DNA from: Micromonospora terminaliae
Lineage (GTDB): Bacteria > Actinomycetota > Actinomycetes > Mycobacteriales > Micromonosporaceae
Direction: 5' to 3'
NCBI RefSeq assembly: GCF_009671205.1
Contig: NZ_CP045309.1
Span: forward strand, 2,356,001 to 2,420,000
Length of the DNA: 64,000 nt
In this document: in pieces, positions 44,681 to 56,596 of the stretch
How the letters are laid out: each line of letters begins with the position of its first letter
Numbering within the stretch: the stretch's first letter is position 1
Program-made: the position numbers and the translations under genes
The notes under the pieces: model-generated
What the model was told of the DNA's origin: nothing
Seen by the model: the letters and a program-made list of their open reading frames with translations, nothing else
Databases searched by the model: none

Positions 44681-45943
44681 GTGGACGCCAGACGCACCAC
44701 CGTGCGCGACATGCGTCGTGCCAACCGGTCGGTCCTGCTCACCCGGATCTGGCTGGACGGCCCGCTGAGCCGGCACGAGCTGGGGCAGTCCACCGCGCTC
44801 AGCCTGGCCAGCGTGAGCAACCTGGTCGGCGAGATGATCGCCGAGGGCCTGGTCGAGGAGGCCGGCTCGGTCGAGTCCGACGGCGGCCGCCCCCGGGTCC
44901 TGCTCCGGGTCGCCCCCGCCTACGGCTACCTCGTCGGCGCCGACGTCGGCGAGACCCGGGTGCAGGTCGAGCTGTTCGACCTGGCGATGACCGCGCTCGC
45001 CAAGGCGGAGTATCCGATCGCCGCCGCCGAACCCGACCCCCGGCAGGTCACCGACCACCTGCTGCACGGCCTCGCCGCCGTGATCGACCAGGCCGGTGTC
45101 GACCCGGCCGCGGTGCTCGGCTTCGGCGTCGCCGTCTCCGGCACCGTCGAGCGCACCGCCGACGCCGTCGTGCACGCGCAGACCCTCGGCTGGGACGGCG
45201 TGCCGCTCGGCGCCATGCTCCGCGCCGGCACCGACATCCCCGTGCACATCGACAACGGCGCCAAGACCCTCGGCCAGGCCGAGATGTGGTTCGGCGCCGG
45301 GCGCGGCGTCCGGCACGCGGTCGTGGCCCTGGTCGGCTCCGGCGTCGGGGCCTGCGTGGTCGCCGACGGCGTGGGCTACCGCGGCGCGCACAGCAGCGCC
45401 GGCGAGTGGGGGCACACGACCATCGTGTACGGGGGCCGCCGCTGCCGCTGCGGCAACCTCGGCTGCCTCGAGGCGTACGTGGGGGCGGAAGGGGTGCTCG
45501 ACCGGTTCCGGCAGGCCAACCGCGGTCGCCCCGCGGCCGGCGGCGACGAGGAGACCGCCTTCGGCGAGCTGCTGCGCGCCGGCAGCCGTACCGCCGCGAA
45601 GGTGCTCGACGAGACGGTCGGCTACCTGGGCGCCGGGGTGGCGAACCTCGTGAACCTGTTCAACCCCGAGCGGGTGGTGCTGGGCGGCTGGGCCGGCCTG
45701 GCCCTGGGCGAGCGCTACCTGCCGCAGATCCGCGAGGTCACGGCGCGGCACGCGCTGCGCCAGCCGTACGCCCAGACCTCGATCGAGCTGTGCCGGCTCG
45801 GACCGGACGCGGTCGCGATGGGCGCGGCCACCCTGCCGATGGCCCGGCTGCTGCGCGACGGCGGCGTGCCGCGCGAACCGGTCGCCCGGCTGTCCCCGGC
45901 GCCGGTGCCGCCGGCCCGCCGGCCCCGCGCGCGCACCCGCTGA
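44681..45943 (+). CDS. ROK-family transcriptional regulator
   Basis: 420 residues from GTG 44681; the open frame continues upstream but would cover the operator. The winged helix is GPLSRHELGQSTALSLASVS, then NLVGEMIAEGLVEEAGSVES. The sugar-kinase-like domain has the zinc-binding CRCGNLGCLEAY and GSGVGACVVADGVGYRGAHS. Nucleotide and sugar sites (YLVGADVGETRVQVEL; IDNGAKTLGQAEMWFGAGRG) are recognisable, but it is a regulator rather than a kinase. It probably represses the chitinase until a chitin- or glucan-derived sugar is present. Confidence 0.94.
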   Translation: MDARRTTVRDMRRANRSVLLTRIWLDGPLSRHELGQSTALSLASVSNLVGEMIAEGLVEEAGSVESDGGRPRVLLRVAPAYGYLVGADVGETRVQVELFDLAMTALAKAEYPIAAAEPDPRQVTDHLLHGLAAVIDQAGVDPAAVLGFGVAVSGTVERTADAVVHAQTLGWDGVPLGAMLRAGTDIPVHIDNGAKTLGQAEMWFGAGRGVRHAVVALVGSGVGACVVADGVGYRGAHSSAGEWGHTTIVYGGRRCRCGNLGCLEAYVGAEGVLDRFRQANRGRPAAGGDEETAFGELLRAGSRTAAKVLDETVGYLGAGVANLVNLFNPERVVLGGWAGLALGERYLPQIREVTARHALRQPYAQTSIELCRLGPDAVAMGAATLPMARLLRDGGVPREPVARLSPAPVPPARRPRARTR

Positions 45944-45947
45944 GCCA

Positions 45948-45979
45948 CCGGGCCGGCGGCGGGAGCGCCGCCGGCCCGG
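45948..45979. terminator. Bidirectional terminator between ROK and GH30 genes
   Basis: A perfect 14-base stem (CCGGGCCGGCGGCG and its complement) with a 4-base GGAG loop, in the 43-base gap between converging genes ending at 45943 and 45987. Confidence 0.87.
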
Positions 45980-45986
45980 CCCCGGC

Positions 45987-47879
45987 TCAGGACGGGAGGT
46001 TCCACTTCTGGTTGGCCCCGCCCGTGCAGCTCCAGATCTGCGTCTTCGTGCCGTCGGCGGAGGTGTTGCCGGTGACGTCGAGGCACTTGTTCGCCTGCGG
46101 GTTCACGAGGTCCCGCGCGGCCGTCCAGGTCCACTGCTGGGCGGGGCTGCCGTTACAGGTCCACAGCTGCACCTTCGTGCCGTTGGCGGTGCCGCCGCCG
46201 GACACGTCGAGGCACTTGCCCAGCACGCGGAGGGTGCCGTCGGCGGCCCGGGTCCACTGCTGGTTCGCGCCGCCGGTGCAGCTCCAGATCTGCGCCGGGG
46301 TGCCGTCGGCGCTGCTGTTGTCGGTGGCGTCGAGGCACTTGCCACCGATGCCGGTGATCGGGCCGGTCGGCGTGCCGCCCCCGCCGCCGGACTGGGTGCC
46401 GGCCCAGGTGAAGGTGGCGGTGGTGCGGGCCGGCAGGGTGTAGGTGAAGGACTGCCCGCCCCAGACCACCTTCACCGACTGGGCGGAGCCGCCGCCGTTG
46501 TGCGCGAGCAGCGCCTTGGTGCCGTCCGGGTTCCGGTACGCGACGTTCTGCACCGTGCCGTTGGCGGTGGAGTCGATCCGGAGCGCGCCGGGCCGGACGA
46601 ACTTCGTGAGGTGCCCGGTCGTGTAGTACTCGATGGTGTAGTCGACCTGGCCGGCGCGGGCGCCGCCCTCCTGCACCGTGATGAGGCCGGTGCAGGTGCC
46701 GCAGCCGCCGTTGTGCGGGCCCATGAACTGGTTGACCGCGAGGCTCCACTTCACGACGCTCCGGCTCCAGTTCCGGGCGTAGTTCACGATGTCGGCCATG
46801 TCCTCGTTGTGCTGGTTGCCGATCCAGGTGCCGCCGGAGTGCTCGGTGCTGAACTGCGGCACCGCCGGGTACTGGCCGTGCACCTGACTGCCGACCGCCG
46901 GGTCACCCCAGTAGCCGTGCCAGGCGATGCCGCCGAAGAGCGGGTCGGTGCGCACCGCGCTGTCCGCGAGCAGCCCGGCGCCGATGGTGCCGTAGTCGCC
47001 GTAGTTCCAGTCGTGCACCAGCACCTTCGTGGTGATGCCGGCGGCGCGGAACGCCGGGTAGACGAAGTTCTTGGTCAGCTCGACGAGGCCGGAGGAGTTC
47101 CAGCTCATCCCCGGGTAGTCCATGGCGGTGGGGTTGCCGGACTGGCAGCAGTTGGGTTCGTTCTGCACCGAGAGGTAGTCGACCTTCACGCCCCGGGCCG
47201 CGTACGCCTGGATGGTCTTCACGAAGTACTGGGCGTAGGTGGCGTAGTACTCCCACTTGAGCCAGCCCATCTGGTCCATCCGGCCGTTGTCCTTCATCCA
47301 GCCGGGCGCGCTCCACGGCACCACCATCACCCGCAGCGCCGGGTTGAGCTGCCGGGCCTGCGCGGTGAGCAGTTCCACGTCGGTGTCGTAGCCGTTTGCG
47401 CCGAAGTCGTTGAGGTCGCAGCAGGTGTCGTCGAGCGAGACGTTGCCGGGCCGGGACAGGTCGGACGCGCCGATCGGGTTGCGGACGTAGGACAGGCCGA
47501 TGCCGTCGGTGGGGCTGAACAGCTTGCGCATCACCTCGTCGCGGGTGGCCGCGCTCACCGGCCCGCCGCGCAGCAGGTACGCCGTGGTGTCGGTGATGGA
47601 CGCGCCGGCGCCCTCGAACGGCTGGTAGCGGGTGTTCTCGTCGACGGTGATCGTGTGCGTGGCGCCGGGGCTGGTGGCGGCGAAGGTCAGGGGGCTCTGC
47701 TGTTGCAGGCCCCGGGTGACGGTCCGCCCGCCGGAGTCGGAGGTGGTGGTGAGCCAGACGTTGACGCTCTCGCCGGCCGCTTGGGCGGCCGGTGGCGGCG
47801 CGAGGGCGAGGGTGCCGGCGGCGAGGCAGAGCGCCAGGGCGGCGCGGCCGGCGAGCCGGGGCATGGTGGTGGGGGACAC
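45987..47879 (-). CDS. Secreted GH30 glycosidase with C-terminal RICIN domain
   Basis: 630 residues from GTG 47879, with GGAAGGAG upstream. A Sec signal (GRAALALCLAAGTLALAPPP) precedes the GH30 barrel, with the acid/base E241 in SVQNEPN and the nucleophile E346 in FSTEHSG. The RICIN-type beta-trefoil lies at about 507-630 (GKCLDATDNSSADGTPAQIW three times in related form). GH30 includes beta-1,6-glucanases, beta-glucosylceramidases and xylanases. Next to a chitinase and a GH1 enzyme, a beta-1,6-glucanase on fungal walls is the best guess, but the substrate is not proven. Confidence 0.92.
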   Translation of the reverse strand: MSPTTMPRLAGRAALALCLAAGTLALAPPPAAQAAGESVNVWLTTTSDSGGRTVTRGLQQQSPLTFAATSPGATHTITVDENTRYQPFEGAGASITDTTAYLLRGGPVSAATRDEVMRKLFSPTDGIGLSYVRNPIGASDLSRPGNVSLDDTCCDLNDFGANGYDTDVELLTAQARQLNPALRVMVVPWSAPGWMKDNGRMDQMGWLKWEYYATYAQYFVKTIQAYAARGVKVDYLSVQNEPNCCQSGNPTAMDYPGMSWNSSGLVELTKNFVYPAFRAAGITTKVLVHDWNYGDYGTIGAGLLADSAVRTDPLFGGIAWHGYWGDPAVGSQVHGQYPAVPQFSTEHSGGTWIGNQHNEDMADIVNYARNWSRSVVKWSLAVNQFMGPHNGGCGTCTGLITVQEGGARAGQVDYTIEYYTTGHLTKFVRPGALRIDSTANGTVQNVAYRNPDGTKALLAHNGGGSAQSVKVVWGGQSFTYTLPARTTATFTWAGTQSGGGGGTPTGPITGIGGKCLDATDNSSADGTPAQIWSCTGGANQQWTRAADGTLRVLGKCLDVSGGGTANGTKVQLWTCNGSPAQQWTWTAARDLVNPQANKCLDVTGNTSADGTKTQIWSCTGGANQKWNLPS

Positions 47880-47933
47880 GGATGCTCCTTCCGAATAGAC
47901 ATCCGTGAATGAGAAAACCCCTCACACCTGCTT

Positions 47934-47945
47934 ATGTCAAGACAT
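47934..47945 (-). promoter_or_regulatory. GH30 promoter with palindromic element
   Basis: ATGTCAAGACAT (arms ATGTC/GACAT around AA) overlaps TTGACA on the - strand at 47935-47940, a good -35. A weak TTTTCT -10 lies 17 bases on. A protein binding the palindrome would cover the -35, so repression here is likely. Confidence 0.55.
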
Positions 47946-47979
47946 GAAAAAAGCGTCTGAACGGCTCGCCGGGCACGGC

Positions 47980-48016
47980 GGGGCGGCCGCCCGGGAGGAT
48001 CCCGCGCGGCCGCCCC
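47980..48016 (-). terminator. Terminator after the GH1 gene
   Basis: An 11-base stem (GGGGCGGCCGC at 47980-47990 and its complement at 48006-48016), 10 bases downstream of the GH1 stop at 48027. A run of six T on the - strand follows about 27 bases later. Confidence 0.78.
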
Positions 48017-48026
48017 GAACTGCCGG

Positions 48027-49439
48027 TCAGCGCTCCCCGCGCACCCGCCGGATGGTGTCGCGGTACCAGTGCGCGCTGCGCTTCGGCGTGCGCTTCTGGG
48101 TGTCGTAGTCCACCCGCACGATGCCGAACCGCTTGTCGTAGCCGTACGCCCACTCGAAGTTGTCCAGCAGCGACCAGGCGAAGTAGCCGCGCACGTCCGC
48201 GCCGGCCTGCCGGGCCCGGGCCACCGCCCGCAGGTGCTCGGCCAGGTACTCCACCCGGTCGTCGTCGGCCACGAACCCGTCGGCGTCCGGCTTGTCGTCG
48301 AAGGCCGCCCCGTTCTCGGTGATCACCAGGGGCACGCCCGGGTAGTCCCGGTGCAGCCGGACCAGCAGCTCGGTGAAGGAGTCCGGCACGATCTCCCAGT
48401 CCATGGCGGTGCGCGGCAGGTCCCGGCGGATGACCCGGCGTACCGGCCGGCCGTCGTCGTCGCGCTCCCGGCCCTGCTCGTCGGTCCCGGAGTGCACCTG
48501 CCCGAAGTAGAAGTTCACCCCGAGCACGTCGATCGGCGACGAGATGACCTCCAGGTCCCCGTCCTGCACCGGGATGCGCACCCCCTCGGCCGCCAGGTCG
48601 GCCACCACGTCCTCCGGGTAGGAGCCGCGGAACACCGGGTCGAGGTAGAGCCGGTTGCCCAGCCCGTCGGCCGCGCGCGCCGCGTCCCGGTCGGCCGCGC
48701 TGTCGCTGGCCGGGTCCGCCGTGGACAGGTTGACGGTCAGGCCCAGCTCGATCGGGGTGGCCGCCGCGGCACGCAGCCGCTGCACCGCCAGCCCGTGCCC
48801 CAGCAGCAGGTGGTGCGCGGCGGCGATCCCGTCACCCAGGTTCCGCCGGCCCGGGGCGTGGTTGCCGTACGCGTACCCGAGCATCGCCGAGCACCACGGC
48901 TCGTTGAGCGTGGTCCAGGTCTTCACCCGGTCGCCGAGCGCACCGAAGACCAGCTCCGCGTAGTCGGCGAACCGGTGGGCGGTGTCCCGGTTCGGCCAGC
49001 CGCCCGCGTCCTCCAGCTCCTGCGGCAGGTCCCAGTGGTAGAGCGTCACCCACGGGTCGATCCCGCGGCCCAGCAGCTCGTCCACGAGCCGGTCGTAGAA
49101 GGCCAGCCCGGCCGGGTTCGCGGGCCCCCGGCCGCCCGGCTGCACCCGCGGCCACGCCACGGAGAACCGGTACGTGTCCAGCCCCAGGTCGGCGATGAGC
49201 GCGACGTCCTGCGGCATCCGGTGGTAGTGGTCGCAGGCCACGTCGCCGTGGTCGCCGTTGGCCACCGCGCCCGGCACGCGGCAGAAGGTGTCCCAGATCG
49301 ACGGCGTCCGGCCGTCCTCGGCCACCGCGCCCTCGATCTGGTACGACGAGGTCGCCACCCCCCACCGGAAGGTCGGCGGAAGGGTGTCGATCGGGTCGGC
49401 CTGCCCGGTGGTGTCTGGGCGGGTGAGGTCGGTGTCCAT
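48027..49439 (-). CDS. GH1 beta-glucosidase
   Basis: 470 residues from ATG 49439. The catalytic acid/base is E180 in TTLNEPW and the nucleophile E375 in LVITENGAAF. The N-terminus, PPTFRWGVATSSYQIEGAVA, and the C-terminal SLLDNFEWAYGYDKRFGIVR are standard for GH1. There is no signal peptide, so it works in the cytosol on imported beta-glucosides. It is the last gene of the Opp-type transporter operon, following its ATPase by 47 bases. Confidence 0.96.
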   Translation of the reverse strand: MDTDLTRPDTTGQADPIDTLPPTFRWGVATSSYQIEGAVAEDGRTPSIWDTFCRVPGAVANGDHGDVACDHYHRMPQDVALIADLGLDTYRFSVAWPRVQPGGRGPANPAGLAFYDRLVDELLGRGIDPWVTLYHWDLPQELEDAGGWPNRDTAHRFADYAELVFGALGDRVKTWTTLNEPWCSAMLGYAYGNHAPGRRNLGDGIAAAHHLLLGHGLAVQRLRAAAATPIELGLTVNLSTADPASDSAADRDAARAADGLGNRLYLDPVFRGSYPEDVVADLAAEGVRIPVQDGDLEVISSPIDVLGVNFYFGQVHSGTDEQGRERDDDGRPVRRVIRRDLPRTAMDWEIVPDSFTELLVRLHRDYPGVPLVITENGAAFDDKPDADGFVADDDRVEYLAEHLRAVARARQAGADVRGYFAWSLLDNFEWAYGYDKRFGIVRVDYDTQKRTPKRSAHWYRDTIRRVRGER

Positions 49440-49461
49440 GGTTCTCCTCGCGGTAGCGGGT

Positions 49462-49475
49462 CGTTCGGTCGAACG
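49462..49475. promoter_or_regulatory. Palindrome between ATPase and GH1 genes
   Basis: CGTTCGGTCGAACG: perfect 6-base arms around GT, within the 47-base gap ahead of the GH1 start. It could be an internal operator, or a hairpin that sets mRNA levels; it does not match the tandem LacI sites. Confidence 0.4.
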
Positions 49476-49486
49476 GAGGGCGGAGG

Positions 49487-50485
<999 letters not shown>

Positions 50486-50540
50486 TTGAGCCCTCCTTCG
50501 TTCGCGACTGCGGGGCTCCGCTTCGCTGCACTCCTCGCGC
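50486..50540. repeat. Candidate dispersed intergenic repeat
   Basis: The 55-base gap between the permease and ATPase genes contains CTGCGGGGCTCCGCTTCGCT followed by GCACTCCTCGCGCTCAC, a pattern I associate with short interspersed sequences of Micromonosporaceae intergenic regions. Neighbouring operon gaps are 3 bases or overlaps, so the extra length is unusual. No second copy was noticed in this window. Confidence 0.35.
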
Positions 50541-51578
50541 TCACGGTGCGACCTCCTCTCGGGGGGCCGGCACCGGGCGGGAGGCCGGGGCCAGCACGGG
50601 GGTGAAGCCGACCCGCATGCGCACAGTGCGGCCGTCGGCGGTGCGGATCCGGGTCTTGCCGGCGCTGCGCAGCCGGGGGCTCACGAACTCGTCGATGCCG
50701 AAGTTGATGAGAGCGAGGGCGGTGCCGAGCAGCGCGATGGCCAGCCCGGCCGGCACGAACCACCACCAGGCGCCCTGCGCGAGGGCCTGCTGGCCCTGCG
50801 CCCAGAACAGGATGGTGCCCCAGTTCCACGACGAGATCGACGAGATGCCGATGAACGCCAGGGTGATCTCCGACATGACCGCGAAGATGACGGTGCCGAC
50901 GAAGCCGGAGGCGATGATCGCGGTGAGGTTGGGCAGGATCTCGAACAGGATGATCCGCCAGGTCCGCTCGCCGGTGGCCCGGGCCGCCTCGACGTAGTCG
51001 CGGCGGCGTAGCGACAGCGTCTGGGCGCGCAGCACGCGGGCGCCCCACGCCCACGAGGTGAAGCCGATGATGAGTGCCACCAGCGTGTCGCTGGCCTGCT
51101 CGACGATCGACGTCACGATGATGATCAGCGGCAGGGCGGGGATGACCAGGAACACGTTGGACAGCGCCGACAGGCCCTCGTCGGGCACCCCGCCGATGTA
51201 GCCGGCCGTCACCCCGATGAGGATGGACAGGATCGTCGCCAGGACGCCGGCGAGCAGGCCCACCAGCATGACGCTGCGGGCGCCGACGAGGATCTGGCTG
51301 AAGATGTCCTGACCGAGGTGGGTGGTGCCGAACCAGTGCCGGGCCGACGGCCCCTGGAGGACGTCGGCGCTGCGCGCGTCCGGGTCGTACGGCGCCACCC
51401 AGGGCCCGATCACCGCGAAGAGGCAGTAGACGCCCAGGATGACCAGGCCGGTGGCGGCCTTGGCGTTGGCGACGAACCGGAACCGGCGCCGTTTCGCCCG
51501 GCCGGGCGCGGCCGACGGCTGCGCCATCGCCCCCTGACCGGGGATGACCTGCTCGATGCTCGACGGTGAGATGGTCAT
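50541..51578 (-). CDS. Opp/Dpp-type ABC permease (OppC-like)
   Basis: 345 residues. A cytosolic N-terminus is followed by LVILGVYCLFAVIGPWVAPY and the family motif HWFGTTHLGQDIFSQILVGA. The typical EAA-like region is LRRRDYVEAARATGERTWRI, then LFEILPNLTAIIASGFVGTV. Five or six helices are seen. It starts 3 bases after the OppB-like gene and forms the membrane channel with it. Confidence 0.95.
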   Translation of the reverse strand: MTISPSSIEQVIPGQGAMAQPSAAPGRAKRRRFRFVANAKAATGLVILGVYCLFAVIGPWVAPYDPDARSADVLQGPSARHWFGTTHLGQDIFSQILVGARSVMLVGLLAGVLATILSILIGVTAGYIGGVPDEGLSALSNVFLVIPALPLIIIVTSIVEQASDTLVALIIGFTSWAWGARVLRAQTLSLRRRDYVEAARATGERTWRIILFEILPNLTAIIASGFVGTVIFAVMSEITLAFIGISSISSWNWGTILFWAQGQQALAQGAWWWFVPAGLAIALLGTALALINFGIDEFVSPRLRSAGKTRIRTADGRTVRMRVGFTPVLAPASRPVPAPREEVAP

Positions 51579-51581
51579 CGC

Positions 51582-52555
<974 letters not shown>

Positions 52556-52559
<4 letters not shown>

Positions 52560-53722
52560 CGTGCCTCCCCCAGGGTGGCGGTGTCGACCCGCTCGACCGC
52601 CGGCGCGGGTGGTGGCACGGTCGGGTCGGCGTCGGGCGCGGCCGAGCCGGGGGGTTCGGCGGCGAGGGTGTCCGGGTCGTAGAGCCAGCAGGCCGCCCAG
52701 TGGTCGGGCCGGTCGCCGATGTCCAGCCGCGGCGGCAGGTCGGTGGTGCAGCGCCGCATGGCGTGCGGGCACCGGGGGTGGAACCGGCAGCCCGACGGCG
52801 GGGCGATGAGGCTCGGCGGCTCGCCCTGACCGCGGTCCGCACCGGCGGCCGCGTCGGCGCCGGCGCCGTCGCCGGTGATCCGCTCCGGGTCGGGCGCGGA
52901 GTCGGTGAGCAGCCGGGTGTACGGGTGGGCCGGGTTCTGGGTGACGGTTTCGCTGTCGCCGCCCTCGACCATCCGGCCGGCGTACATGACGATCGTCTCG
53001 TCGGCGAAGTAGCGGGCCGAGGCGATGTCGTGGGTGATGTAGAGGATGGCGATGTTGAGCCGCTGCTTGAGGTCCTGCAGCAGGTTGAGCACGCCGAGGC
53101 GGATCGAGACGTCGAGCATGGAGACCGGCTCGTCGGCGAGGAGCACCTCCGGGCCGGCGCCGAGTGCCCGGGCGATGGCGACACGCTGCCGCTGGCCGCC
53201 GGAGAGCTCGTGCGGGAACGCGTCCAGGTAACGCTCGGGCGGGGTGAGGCTCACCCGGGTGAGCAGCTTGGCGAGGGCCGCCTCCAGTTCCTCGGCGCCG
53301 CGCCCGGCGTTGCCGTGGATCCGCAGCGACCGGGTCAGGTGGTAGCGGACGGTGTGCACCGGGTTCAACGAGGCGAACGGGTCCTGCAGGATCAGTTGGA
53401 CCCGCCGCACGTACGACCGGAACGGCCGGCCGCCGCGCACCCGGGTCGAGGTGCCGTGCAGGCGGATGTCGCCGGCGGTGCGGGGATAGATCTGGGCCAG
53501 CAGCCGCGCCACCGTGGACTTGCCGGAGCCGGACTCCCCGACCAGCGCGGTCACCCGGCCGCGACGCAGCGCGAACGATACGTCGTCGACGGCGTGCACG
53601 ACGGCCGGCGTCCGGGAGAAGAGGTCACGCAGCCGCCTGCGGACGGGGAAGTGCTTGGTCAGGCCGACGGCCTCCAGCACCACCTCGTCGACCGGCGCCG
53701 CCGCGCTCTCGCTCAACGTCAT
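52556..53722 (-). CDS. Opp/Dpp-type ABC importer ATPase (OppF-like)
   Basis: 388 residues from ATG 53722. Walker [11 protein letters not shown]-loop [20 protein letters not shown], signature LSGGQRQRV, Walker [13 protein letters not shown] and the H-loop ITHDIA are intact. The C-terminal extension [14 protein letters not shown] is present, then a long Pro/Ala-rich tail. Fusion of an insert at [20 protein letters not shown] is typical for OppF. It follows the binding protein by 74 bases. Confidence 0.95.
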
Positions 53723-53796
53723 GCCGAGTTCCTGTCTGAACGTGGGGTGCGCCTCCCCGGCCGGCCGGCAGCCGGCCGGGGAGGCGGTTGGCGGGA

Positions 53797-55473
53797 TCAG
53801 CCGTTGGCGGGCTTGAGGTGCAGGACCACGTCCACCGCGTTGGGCTGGGTGGGCTGCATGGCGCCGTACGGGTTCGAGTCGTCCGGCCAGCCGGTCCAGT
53901 TCTTCGTGCTGTACGCGCCGCCGATGTTGTCCGCGCCGACCGGGATCATCGGCATCTGGTCGACGAAGATCTTCTGCAGCGAGTTCATGGCGGTGGTGCG
54001 CGCCGCGTCGTCGGTCGCGTTCGCGTAGGCGACCAGGGCGTCGGTCGCCTCCTTGTTGTTGAAGCGGCCGAAGTTGCCGGCGGGTGAGGCGGTGCCGATC
54101 GGCTTGAGCTGCCGGCCGTCCATGATCGTCCGGTAGATGTCGTACGGCGTGGCGCCGCCCTCGGTCCACCGGAAGGTCGCCTCGAAGTTGCCCTGCTCGA
54201 CGTTGCGGAACCAGGCGTCCTGGTTGGCCTTGTCGATCGTGGCCGCGATGCCGATCTTCGAGAGGTTGTCCTTCACGATCTCCAGGCTGGTCTGGTAGTC
54301 GGACCAGCCGGCCGGGTCGGTCAGCTTGATGGTGACGGCCTTGCCGGTCTTGTCCTTGAGGGTGTTGCCCTCCAGCTTGTAGCCGGCGCCGGTCAGCAGC
54401 GCCTTGGCGCCCTCGACGTCGACCTTGTGCTCCTGGCCCTTGAAGTCGGGCGCGACGAACGAGTCACCGGCCGGGCTGGGCAGGCCGGTCACGCTCTTCA
54501 CCTGCGGGTGGAAGTAGCCGGCCTCGGCCGTGGTGAAGATGTCGGCGCGGTCGATGACCATGTTCATGGCGCGGCGCAGCGCCGGGTCGTCGAACGGCTT
54601 CTTCGTGGTGTTGAGGTAGAGGCCGTGGATGCCGAGGATCGCCGGCGCCCACACCTTGTGGTGCTCCTGGTCCTTGGCCACGAAGACGGCCTGGTAGTTG
54701 GGGATGAAGACGAAGCTCCACTCCGACTCGCCGTTGGCCAGGGCGGTGGTCTGCGCGCTGTTGTCCGTGTAGGAGGTGTAGCGCAGCTCCTTGACCTTCG
54801 GCAGGTCCTGCCAGTAGCCCTTGTCCCGCACCGACAGGGTCATGCTGGCCGGGGTGAAGGACTTCAAGGTGTACGGGCCGCTGCCGACCGGCTGCTTGAC
54901 GGTGTCGGTCGTCGGGTCGCTGATCTTCTCCCAGATGTGCTTGGGCACGATCGGCACCCGCCACAGCACCTTCTGCTGGTTGACGAACTGCGGGCTCTCC
55001 ATCTTGATGGTGACTTCGTTGCCGCTGGCGGTCGCGTCCGTGTAGGGCACGCCCTGGTCGTTCAGCGCCGGGTACTTCTTCACCAGGTTGTAGGTGAAGG
55101 CCACGTCCTCCGCGGTGACCTTCTGCCCGTCCGACCAGGTCGCGTTGTCCCGGATGGTGACCTTCACCGAGGTGTAGTCCTGCGACCACTCGGCCTTGGT
55201 GGCCAGCCACGGCTTGAACGGGTCGGCCGGCTTCACCGGGTTCCACATCATCAGCGGCTCGTAGATCTGCCAGCGGTAGCCGAGCGACGCCGCGGCGGAC
55301 GTGGTGAGGAACGGGTTGTTGTTCTCTGCCTGCGGTCCGTTCGGCATGCCGACGTTCAGCACCGTGGCCGCCTGGCCGTTCTTCTTGTTGGCGTTCGGGC
55401 TGTCGCCGCAGGCGGCGACGCCGGTGGCCATCGCGCCGGCCAGCGCGACGGCGAGGAGTTGCCTTCTTCTCAT
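53797..55473 (-). CDS. Opp/Dpp-type solute-binding lipoprotein (SBP family 5)
   Basis: 558 residues from ATG 55473. [21 protein letters not shown] ends in a lipobox cysteine. Family 5 features include [60 protein letters not shown] and [20 protein letters not shown]. Such receptors bind peptides or, in several cellulolytic bacteria, beta-linked oligosaccharides. Being in an operon with a GH1 beta-glucosidase favours oligosaccharides. The operon's transporter genes follow directly. Confidence 0.94.
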   Translation of the reverse strand: MRRRQLLAVALAGAMATGVAACGDSPNANKKNGQAATVLNVGMPNGPQAENNNPFLTTSAAASLGYRWQIYEPLMMWNPVKPADPFKPWLATKAEWSQDYTSVKVTIRDNATWSDGQKVTAEDVAFTYNLVKKYPALNDQGVPYTDATASGNEVTIKMESPQFVNQQKVLWRVPIVPKHIWEKISDPTTDTVKQPVGSGPYTLKSFTPASMTLSVRDKGYWQDLPKVKELRYTSYTDNSAQTTALANGESEWSFVFIPNYQAVFVAKDQEHHKVWAPAILGIHGLYLNTTKKPFDDPALRRAMNMVIDRADIFTTAEAGYFHPQVKSVTGLPSPAGDSFVAPDFKGQEHKVDVEGAKALLTGAGYKLEGNTLKDKTGKAVTIKLTDPAGWSDYQTSLEIVKDNLSKIGIAATIDKANQDAWFRNVEQGNFEATFRWTEGGATPYDIYRTIMDGRQLKPIGTASPAGNFGRFNNKEATDALVAYANATDDAARTTAMNSLQKIFVDQMPMIPVGADNIGGAYSTKNWTGWPDDSNPYGAMQPTQPNAVDVVLHLKPANG

Positions 55474-55541
55474 GGAGGTCTCCCTCGGTGCTCCCGCGGT
55501 CCTCGAGCGGGATGGGGTGGATGAAGGGTGTGCGGTGCTAC

Positions 55542-55568
55542 CACCGGTGGGCGGGTCGCCCGCCGGTG
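55542..55568 (-). terminator. Hairpin in the gap between LacI and binding-protein genes
   Basis: A 12-base stem with one G-T pair (CACCGGTGGGCG / CGCCCGCCGGTG) and a 3-base loop, in the 121-base gap between the LacI stop at 55595 and the binding-protein start at 55473. It may end the lacI transcript or attenuate read-through into the transporter. Confidence 0.55.
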
Positions 55569-55594
55569 CGGGTGGTGCTGTCTCGATGGGGAGG

Positions 55595-56596
55595 TCAGGT
55601 GGCGCCGGTCGACGCACGGACGGTGAAGCTGGTCGGGATCACGGTCGGGGTGCCGGGCAGCGGCGTCCCGCCGAGGTGGGCGATGAGGGTACGGGCGGCG
55701 ACCGCCCCCATCTCCCGCAACGGCTGGCGCACCGAGCTCAGCGGTGGATGGGTGTGCCCGGCCAGCGGCAGGTCGTCGAAGCCGACCACCGCCACGTCCT
55801 CCGGGACCCGCCGGCCGGCGTCCCGCAGCGCCTGGAGCGCCCCGGCGGCGGAGAGGTCGTTGTGGGCGAAGACGGCGTCGAACGGCACGCCGTCGGCGAG
55901 CAGGTGTTCCACCGCGACCCGCCCGCACTCGAAGGTGAAGTCACCCTCCACGACGAGGGTGGGATCGATGGGCAGGCCGGCGTCGGCGTACCCGGCCGCG
56001 AACCCGGCGAGCCGCTCCCGGGTGCAGCCGAAGCGGCTCAGGCCGGTGACGACCAGCGGCCGCTTCCGCCCGTGCGCCAGCAGGTGCGTCGCTGCCGCCC
56101 GCGCGCCGGCCTCGTTGGTGGTCCGCACCGACGGGAAGCCGGGCTGGTGGCCGCGGTCGTCGATGAGGATCACCGGCAGGCCGCGCTCGTGCAGCTCGGT
56201 GATGTAGTCGAGGGTGCCCTCCGGCTCGACCACGAGCAGGCCGTCGAAGGACTTCGCGGAGACCTGGGAGGCGAACCGCCGCATCGACTCGTCGCCGTGG
56301 GTGCAGGTGAACAGCAGCATGCCGTACCCCTCGGCCTCGACCACGTCGGCCGCGCCCTGGAGCACCTCGCCCATCCACGGCCAGGTCAGGGCGGGGACCA
56401 GCATGCCCACCACCCGGGTACGCCCGCGGGCCAGGCCGACCGCCCGGGCGCTCGGCACGTACCCGAGGGCATTGATGACCGCGCGGACCCGGTCGGCCGT
56501 CCGGACGTGCACCTCGCCCTTGCCGTTGAGCACCCGCGAGACCGTCGTCTTGCTCACCCCGGCACGGGTGGCGACGTCGGCGATGGTGATCGGCAC
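55595..56596 (-). CDS. LacI-family regulator of the beta-glucoside operon
   Basis: 333 residues from GTG 56596. The HTH is [20 protein letters not shown], then [20 protein letters not shown] with the hinge [12 protein letters not shown]. The effector domain ([20 protein letters not shown] to [20 protein letters not shown]) is like sugar-binding proteins. It leads the operon containing an oligosaccharide-type ABC importer and GH1. Two adjacent operator-like sites are 39-62 bases ahead of its start, so autoregulation is expected. Confidence 0.95.
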   Translation of the reverse strand: MPITIADVATRAGVSKTTVSRVLNGKGEVHVRTADRVRAVINALGYVPSARAVGLARGRTRVVGMLVPALTWPWMGEVLQGAADVVEAEGYGMLLFTCTHGDESMRRFASQVSAKSFDGLLVVEPEGTLDYITELHERGLPVILIDDRGHQPGFPSVRTTNEAGARAAATHLLAHGRKRPLVVTGLSRFGCTRERLAGFAAGYADAGLPIDPTLVVEGDFTFECGRVAVEHLLADGVPFDAVFAHNDLSAAGALQALRDAGRRVPEDVAVVGFDDLPLAGHTHPPLSSVRQPLREMGAVAARTLIAHLGGTPLPGTPTVIPTSFTVRASTGAT

